Below are positions 58,797 to 64,000 of a stretch of DNA of 64,000 nt, piece after piece. Below the pieces are notes generated by a model that made no database searches, had not been told where the DNA came from, and worked only from the letters and a program-made list of their open reading frames with translations. Source of the stretch: CALVLD01 sp964467585 (GTDB lineage: Bacteria; Bacillota; Clostridia; Christensenellales; CAG-138); the NCBI GenBank assembly GCA_964467585.1, contig CAYXRF010000003.1, positions 1-64,000 of the forward strand, written 5' to 3'. The position numbers and the translations under genes were made by a program. Within the stretch, counting starts at the first letter, position 1. Each line of letters starts with the position of its first letter.

Positions 58797-59450
58797 ATGT
58801 TTTATGCGTTGATAGGCGATATGATAGGCTCCCGTGCGCTTTCAAGCGAAAGGCGTTACGCGGCGCAATGTGCGCTGGCTTTTGCGCTTGACGCCGTTAA
58901 CAATGAGCAGCGGGCGGGTATCGCCGCAAAATTTGTAATAACTCTTGGTGATGAATTTCAGGGGCTTATGAATGCCGACGCCTGTCCGCTTGCGGCGGTG
59001 ACATGTATTGCACGGTGCATGAGCGACATTCCGATACGATTTGCCATTGGCATTGGGGATATCACCACCCCCATAAGAAGCGACGCCGCGATTGGCGCGG
59101 ACGGGCCCGCCTTTTACAACGCGCGTGCCGCTGTGGATGCGCTTAAATCCGATGGCGGCAGGCTGCGCGTATGCACGGGCGACGAGGCTGTCGACGAGGA
59201 GCTTTGCGTAATAACCTCCCTTATGGACGCGCTTGCCCGCGGCAGAACAAACCGTCAGCTTATAATCGTTTCGGAGATGCTTTCCGCCGAGCTGTCAAAC
59301 GTGCGTCTTACTCAGTGTGAGCTTGCACAGCGGCTTGGCGTCACGCAGGGAACGGTCAGCTCCGCGCTTTCCGCTTCAAGCTACCGCGTGTATTCACACG
59401 GCATGAAATACATTGACAAACGAATGAAAAATATTGTCGGGGGGATTTGA
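58797..59450 (+). CDS. SatD-family protein with C-terminal helix-turn-helix
   Basis: 217 aa from the ATG at 58797 (GGAGG seven bases upstream). The N-terminal part has YALIGDMIGSR and FVITLGDEFQGLM, then FAIGIGDITTPI and GPAFYNARAAVDALK, the SatD family pattern; its strand-GDEF-like turn and IGIG strand recall cyclase-type folds, which is inference only. The C-terminus is a clear helix-turn-helix (TQCELAQRLGVTQGTVSSAL). SatD proteins pair with DUF3307 membrane proteins, as here (2-bp gap). Biological role unknown. Confidence 0.87.
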   Translation: MFYALIGDMIGSRALSSERRYAAQCALAFALDAVNNEQRAGIAAKFVITLGDEFQGLMNADACPLAAVTCIARCMSDIPIRFAIGIGDITTPIRSDAAIGADGPAFYNARAAVDALKSDGGRLRVCTGDEAVDEELCVITSLMDALARGRTNRQLIIVSEMLSAELSNVRLTQCELAQRLGVTQGTVSSALSASSYRVYSHGMKYIDKRMKNIVGGI

Positions 59451-59452
59451 AT

Positions 59453-60205
59453 ATGGCTGTGTTCACAATGCTTTTTTTGTGTCATGTGCTGGGGGATTAC
59501 TACTTTCAGCCGCAATGCCTTGCCGAGCGCAAAAGCAGATCCGTGCTGTGTGTGCTTATTCACGCGGCAATTTACGCGGGGACGGCATTTCTTTCGCTTT
59601 TGCTGCTTGGCGGCGGATACATATGGGCGGTGGTTATATCCTCCTCAACGCATTGCCTGATTGATGTTGTTAAGCAGCTAATACTCAATTCACGCGCACG
59701 GCGCGGCGCGCTTACCATCAAGGAGGAGCGTGCGGCATTTGTTATTGACCAGATACTGCATCTTTGTGTGATTTCGGCTGCTTCGGTGTGGGCGACGCAA
59801 TGCTTTGAAATTGTTGAGCCCCCGTTTATGGCCGTTATCTGGGACGCTGTGGGCGTTAACGCTTACGCGCTGATTTCATATATTGCGATTGCTTTGGTGC
59901 TTATAAAGCCTGCCAATGTGTTTGTCAAAAAGATGCTTTTTCCCGAAAAGCCGCAGGAGACAATCGGAGCGGCTTCCATACGCGCAGGCGCCTATATCGG
60001 TGCATTGGAGCGTCTGCTTGCCGCCGCACTATTGGCGCTTGGACAGTATGCGGCGATAGCGCTTGTTTTCACGGCAAAATCCATTGCCCGATTCCGTGCG
60101 CTTGAGAACAGAGAGTTTGCGGAATACTATCTTTTCGGCACGCTGCTTTCAGTTGTAACGACAGTCGGCGTGTTTGGAATAGTTAAGCTGTTAGGAGTAT
60201 TATGA
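59453..60205 (+). CDS. DUF3307 family membrane protein
   Basis: 250 aa from the ATG at 59453 (GGGGGGA upstream). Front matches the DUF3307 pattern: LCHVLGDYYFQPQCLAERK, and SSTHCLIDVVKQ, with conserved His and Asp in hydrophobic helices. About six membrane segments, and FVIDQILHLCVI as third motif. Function unknown. It follows satD by 2 bp and overlaps polA by 4 bp, so the three are translated in series. Confidence 0.9.
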   Translation: MAVFTMLFLCHVLGDYYFQPQCLAERKSRSVLCVLIHAAIYAGTAFLSLLLLGGGYIWAVVISSSTHCLIDVVKQLILNSRARRGALTIKEERAAFVIDQILHLCVISAASVWATQCFEIVEPPFMAVIWDAVGVNAYALISYIAIALVLIKPANVFVKKMLFPEKPQETIGAASIRAGAYIGALERLLAAALLALGQYAAIALVFTAKSIARFRALENREFAEYYLFGTLLSVVTTVGVFGIVKLLGVL

Positions 60206-62886
60206 TGAAAACACTTGTTGCTGTTGACGGCAATTCGCTTATGCACAGGGCATATTATGCCATTCAGACCGCCATGACAAACCGTGACGGCGTACCCACA
60301 AACGCACTTCACGGCTTTGTGGCGATGCTTGTCAAGCTGATTGAGCGCAATCCGGACTATATGCTTGTTGCTTTCGATATGCACGGCGGCACATTTCGTC
60401 ATGATGCGTATCCCGAATACAAGGCGGGCAGGAAGGAAACTCCCGAGGACCTGCGTCCCCAGTTTCCTGCCCTTAAGGAAATATTAACCTCAATGGGAAT
60501 AGCCGTGTGCGAATGCTTTCGTTATGAGGCGGACGACATACTCGGCACTATTTCACAGGTTGCGGGTGAAGCGGGCGTTGATACGCTGATAGTCACGGGC
60601 GACCATGACGCGCTTCAGCTGATTTCTGACAAAACACATGTTCTGCTTACCAAAAAGGGCATATCGGAAACCGTTGAATATGACGAATCTCTGCTTTTTG
60701 AAACCTACGGTCTTACGCCGAAGCGCATGGTTGATCTCAAGGCGCTTATGGGCGACAGCTCGGACAATATCCCCGGCATAAAGGGCGTGGGTGAAAAAAC
60801 GGCTCTGACTTTGCTTTCAAAATACGGTGATGTTGAAAGCGTGCTTGAAAACGCATTGAACGAAAAGGGTGCGCTGCAAAAAAAGCTGCTTGAGGGCGGC
60901 GGCTCCGCACGTTTGAGCTATGAGCTTGGCACTATATGCCGCACCGCGCCGATTGACATGGGGCTTGAGGATTGCAGGTTTGACATGAAGGGCATTTCAA
61001 ACGGCATTCCGACTCTCGGCAAATACGGGCTGAGAGCAAATATTGCAAGGATCAAGGCGCTTTCAGACGGCGGCGCGGGCAATGGCGCGGCTATGGCGGA
61101 AGGCAAAAAGCCCGATGCGGCAGGCATGGCGGATACTGAAGCAGTTGCAGATACTAAAGCGGCGCCCACTTTTGAAAAGACGGTGGAGGTTCGCACCTCG
61201 GAGCAGCTTTGTAAAATGGTTTCCCATATTATGAGCGCGCGTCTTATCGCGCTTAACGTTGCCAATACGCTTACAATCGTTACGGAGCGGGGTGCGGGCT
61301 TCGAGGTCTTTACCGGCGGCAATCTGCTTGAGCTTGGGCTTGCTCCCGATGAGATATACTCTGCGCTTGCCCCCGTGTTGCAGTCTGACACAATAAAAAA
61401 GGTAGTATTTGACGCAAAAAAGCTGATGACTCAGCTTTCGCGCTTTGGCGTGGAGTTAAACGGTGTTGCATTTGACCTGACGGTTGCGGATTATCTTTTG
61501 AATGCGCTTAATCCTGCAAAGACACTTGAGCTTCTTATTGAGTCAACGGGCGTTTCCGTGCAAAATGCCGAGGCGGTTATGACTCTTTTCGGCATGCTTG
61601 ACGCGGAGCTTAGCAAAAAGGGCATGAGCGACCTTTACTACGGAGTGGAGCTTCCTCTTGTGTCCGTGCTGTATTCAATGGAGCGTGCGGGCTTTGCGGT
61701 TGACAGCGATGTTCTTCGCACTCTTGGCGACGATATGCGAACCCGTATGGAGCATCTGGAGCTTGACGCATACGTTCAGGCGGGACATCAATTTAACATA
61801 CTTTCTCCAAAGCAGCTTTCGGTGGTTCTTTTTGATGAAAAAAAGCTTCCCCCGCAGAAAAAAACAAAGACAGGCTATTCCACGGACAGCGATGTTTTGG
61901 AAGCGCTTTCGGGGCTTGACCCGATAATCGAGATTGTTACCGAATATCGCTTTCTTTCAAAGCTGAAGTCCACATTTATTGACGCCATGCTTGACAAGAT
62001 TGGCGCGGACGGGCGCATACACACCACTCTCAACCAAAATGTGACCGCAACGGGCAGGATATCCTCCGCAGAGCCAAATTTGCAGAATATCCCCGTTCGA
62101 ACGGAGCTTGGGCGTGAAATCCGCAGGGCGTTTGTGGCAAGCGCCGGCAATATTCTTGTGGGAGCGGACTATTCGCAGATTGAGCTGCGCGTGCTTGCGC
62201 ATCTTTCCGGCGACACGGCGTTTACTCAGGCGTTTACCACGGGGGAGGACATACACACGCGAACCGCCTCCGAGGTTTTCGGCGTGCCCGTTTCGGAGGT
62301 AACACGCGATATGCGTTCCGCTGCCAAAGCCGTCAATTTTGGCATTGTGTATGGCATAAGTGAATTTGGGCTTGCCGCTCAGCTCGGCATACCGCGCTAT
62401 AAGGCAAAGGAGTATATCTCAAAATATCTTGACCGCTGCACGGGCGTGCGCGACTATATGAAGGCATCTGTTGAAAGTGGAAAGCGTTTGGGCTATGCCG
62501 CCACGATAACGGGCAGACGGCGCGACCTGCCTGAGCTGAAATCGGGCAATTACAACACGCGCTCCTTTGGCGAACGCGTTGCGATGAATATGCCCGTTCA
62601 GGGCAGCGCGGCGGATATTATAAAGCTTGCGATGGTGCGCGTATATCGCCGCCTAAAGCAGGGCGGTTTTGCGGCGAAGCTTGTTTTGCAGATTCACGAT
62701 GAGCTTATTATCGACTGTCCGACCGATGAAGCGGAAGCCGTTTCAGTGCTGCTTCACGACTGCATGACGGGCAACGCGCCTGTTGACGAAAGCTCCGCGA
62801 CCGCCGCCGTTGCAAAGCGTGTTAAGCTGAACGTTCCTCTGATTGCGGACGTTGCTTCGGGGCATAGCTGGTTTGACACCAAATAG
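60202..62886 (+). CDS. polA: DNA polymerase I
   Basis: 894 aa. N-terminal 5'-3' nuclease domain (VDGNSLMHRAYYA, FRYEADDILGT, GDSSDNIPGIKGVGEKT). The 3'-5' exonuclease region is present but its first acidic motif, normally DTET-like, reads ALNVANT, so proofreading is likely lost, as in several Firmicutes. An Ala/Gly-rich linker precedes it (about 285-320). Polymerase motifs are intact: A DYSQIELRVLAHLSG, B RSAAKAVNFGIVYGISEFG, C QIHDELIID. TTAGGAG before the ATG. Confidence 0.97.
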   Translation: MMKTLVAVDGNSLMHRAYYAIQTAMTNRDGVPTNALHGFVAMLVKLIERNPDYMLVAFDMHGGTFRHDAYPEYKAGRKETPEDLRPQFPALKEILTSMGIAVCECFRYEADDILGTISQVAGEAGVDTLIVTGDHDALQLISDKTHVLLTKKGISETVEYDESLLFETYGLTPKRMVDLKALMGDSSDNIPGIKGVGEKTALTLLSKYGDVESVLENALNEKGALQKKLLEGGGSARLSYELGTICRTAPIDMGLEDCRFDMKGISNGIPTLGKYGLRANIARIKALSDGGAGNGAAMAEGKKPDAAGMADTEAVADTKAAPTFEKTVEVRTSEQLCKMVSHIMSARLIALNVANTLTIVTERGAGFEVFTGGNLLELGLAPDEIYSALAPVLQSDTIKKVVFDAKKLMTQLSRFGVELNGVAFDLTVADYLLNALNPAKTLELLIESTGVSVQNAEAVMTLFGMLDAELSKKGMSDLYYGVELPLVSVLYSMERAGFAVDSDVLRTLGDDMRTRMEHLELDAYVQAGHQFNILSPKQLSVVLFDEKKLPPQKKTKTGYSTDSDVLEALSGLDPIIEIVTEYRFLSKLKSTFIDAMLDKIGADGRIHTTLNQNVTATGRISSAEPNLQNIPVRTELGREIRRAFVASAGNILVGADYSQIELRVLAHLSGDTAFTQAFTTGEDIHTRTASEVFGVPVSEVTRDMRSAAKAVNFGIVYGISEFGLAAQLGIPRYKAKEYISKYLDRCTGVRDYMKASVESGKRLGYAATITGRRRDLPELKSGNYNTRSFGERVAMNMPVQGSAADIIKLAMVRVYRRLKQGGFAAKLVLQIHDELIIDCPTDEAEAVSVLLHDCMTGNAPVDESSATAAVAKRVKLNVPLIADVASGHSWFDTK

Positions 62887-62965
62887 GGTGAGAATATTTT
62901 TATATCTCACGGGTTTGTTTAGTGCCTCCGTCTTAATGCTCCGCGCAAAAAATCAATTAAAAAAT

Positions 62966-63016
62966 AGGTCTTTTGTCAAAATAGGGGACGGTCTTATGTT
63001 GTTAAGACCGTCCCCT
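62966..63016. repeat. REP-like palindrome between convergent genes
   Basis: A perfect 13-bp stem GGGGACGGTCTTA/TAAGACCGTCCCC with a 6-base loop (62984-63015), preceded by GGTCTTTTGTCAAAATA. The wording resembles palindromes scattered in clostridial genomes and linked to RAYT transposases; no transposase is in this window. It may also end polA and ilvE transcripts. Confidence 0.7.
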
Positions 63017-63049
63017 GACTGCATTTAAATGTATTGCCGCAACACTTTG

Positions 63050-64000
63050 TTACGCTTTGCAGACCTCCGTCACCCAGCCGTGGGTATCGGGTATGCGTCC
63101 CCATTGCAAGCCTGTAAGCGTGTTGTAGAACCGCATTGTAAGCTCTCCTATTTGACCGCCGCCTATCACCATGTGTTTATCACGATAAGCAAGCTCGCCA
63201 ACGGGGGATATTACAGCGGCGGTACCCGTGCCGAACGCCTCCTGAAGCTCACCCGACTCGGCATAGGCGATAAGCTCGTCTATTGCAATATGACGTTCCT
63301 CAACGGGTATGCCCATATCATGTGCAAGCGCTATAACGGAGCGGCGCGTAACTCCCGGCAGCACGGTATCCTCAAGATCCGCAGTTATCAGCTTGCCGTT
63401 TACAACGAACATCATGTTCATGGCGCCAACCTCCTGGACGTATCTGAGGTGTTCGCCGTCAAGCCAAAGCACCTGCGAATAGCCGTCCTTTTCGGCAAGG
63501 TCGCCCGCAAGTATTGAGCAGGCATAGTTGCCGCCCGTTTTTGCAAAGCCTGTGCCGCCGCGAACGGCGCGGACGTATTTGTCCTCAACACGGATGCGAA
63601 TGGGTTTTAAGCCGTCTTTATAATAGGCGCCTGAGGGAGCGCAGATTATCAGGTAGACATAATGCTTTGCGGCGTGAACGCCCAGCGCCTCATCGTTTGC
63701 GAACATTGTGGGACGCAGATAGAGGCTCGTCCCCTCGCTGTGTGGAACCCAGTCCTTTTCAATCTCAACAAGCCTGCGCATTGCCTCAACGTTGAAGTCA
63801 ACGTCAATCGTGGGCATACACATACGCTTTGCGGAGTTGTTGAGCCTCTCGGCATTGTCCTTGGCGCGGAACATCAGTATGCGTTCGTCCTGTGAGCGAT
63901 ACGCCTTCAGCCCCTCGAATATCTCCTGTGCGTAATGCAAAACGGAGCTTGACGGGTCGATTGAAAGCCTGTGATACGGCTCGATTCGCGGATCATGCCA
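63050..64000 (-). CDS. ilvE: Branched-chain amino acid aminotransferase, start beyond window
   Basis: About 316 residues of a typical 350 or so; the frame runs open to 64000, where it reads WHDPRIEPYHRL, so the start is outside. Class IV PLP aminotransferase making Leu, Ile and Val from their keto acids. Landmarks: HYAQEIFEGLKAY, FNVEAMRRLV, PLP-lysine region GFAKTGGNYACS, EVGAMNMMFV and GTAAVISPVGEL. Convergent with polA. Confidence 0.95.
   Translation of the reverse strand, partial: WHDPRIEPYHRLSIDPSSSVLHYAQEIFEGLKAYRSQDERILMFRAKDNAERLNNSAKRMCMPTIDVDFNVEAMRRLVEIEKDWVPHSEGTSLYLRPTMFANDEALGVHAAKHYVYLIICAPSGAYYKDGLKPIRIRVEDKYVRAVRGGTGFAKTGGNYACSILAGDLAEKDGYSQVLWLDGEHLRYVQEVGAMNMMFVVNGKLITADLEDTVLPGVTRRSVIALAHDMGIPVEERHIAIDELIAYAESGELQEAFGTGTAAVISPVGELAYRDKHMVIGGGQIGELTMRFYNTLTGLQWGRIPDTHGWVTEVCKA

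Overview
The window looks like part of a draft or metagenome-derived genome of an anaerobic, spore-forming member of the Clostridia (Gram-positive Firmicutes). Support: T-box leaders in front of metG and pheST, the sporulation pair yabP-yabQ, zapA, mutS2, a clostridial zinc-ribbon protein behind a structured RNA, feoAB, an NrdG-type radical SAM activase, heterodimeric MarR-controlled ABC exporters, and many large secreted proteins. A 100-base run of N shows it is a scaffold. No species is assigned.

Layout. (1) 1-12.9 kb, mostly minus strand: an extracellular block. It holds an incomplete giant repeat protein, a wall-anchored protein with two cohesin-like modules and Ig-like/adhesin modules (1091 aa), an ApbE flavin transferase, metG with its T-box, and a two-gene operon of a dockerin-tagged thioredoxin followed by a cohesin-plus-dockerin protein. 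(2) 13-20.6 kb, minus: feoAB, a MarR regulator with two ABC exporter half-transporters and two clear operators, and yabP-yabQ. (3) 20.8-31.3 kb, plus: glycine cleavage operon gcvT-gcvH-gcvPA-gcvPB, an M32 carboxypeptidase, thpR, a hypothetical secreted protein, a nucleoside-kinase-like protein, xth, and a structured RNA followed by a zinc-ribbon protein. (4) 31.3-36.2 kb: an AT-rich patch next to tRNA-Val, a TetR regulator, and a Crp/Fnr regulator with a three-gene ABC uptake system. (5) 36.2-44.6 kb: secreted or membrane proteins, including a transglutaminase-like lipoprotein and a 1481-aa subtilisin-like protease ending in a dockerin. (6) 44.7-64 kb: pheS-pheT with T-box, then on the plus strand zapA, a U32 peptidase, mutS2, DUF523, a two-component system with an HtrA protease, nrdG, satD-DUF3307-polA; finally ilvE (minus, cut by the window edge).

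How parts fit: the most unusual theme is a cohesin-dockerin set built on proteins that are not obvious polysaccharide hydrolases. A sortase-anchored protein offers two cohesins, an adaptor has one cohesin and one dockerin, and the dockerin-bearing clients are a thioredoxin-fold protein and a subtilase. The dockerins fall into two sequence classes: the two enzymes resemble each other, and the adaptor differs. This suggests a layered surface assembly for protein turnover or redox work rather than a cellulosome. The rest is mainly housekeeping with well-formed regulatory sites.
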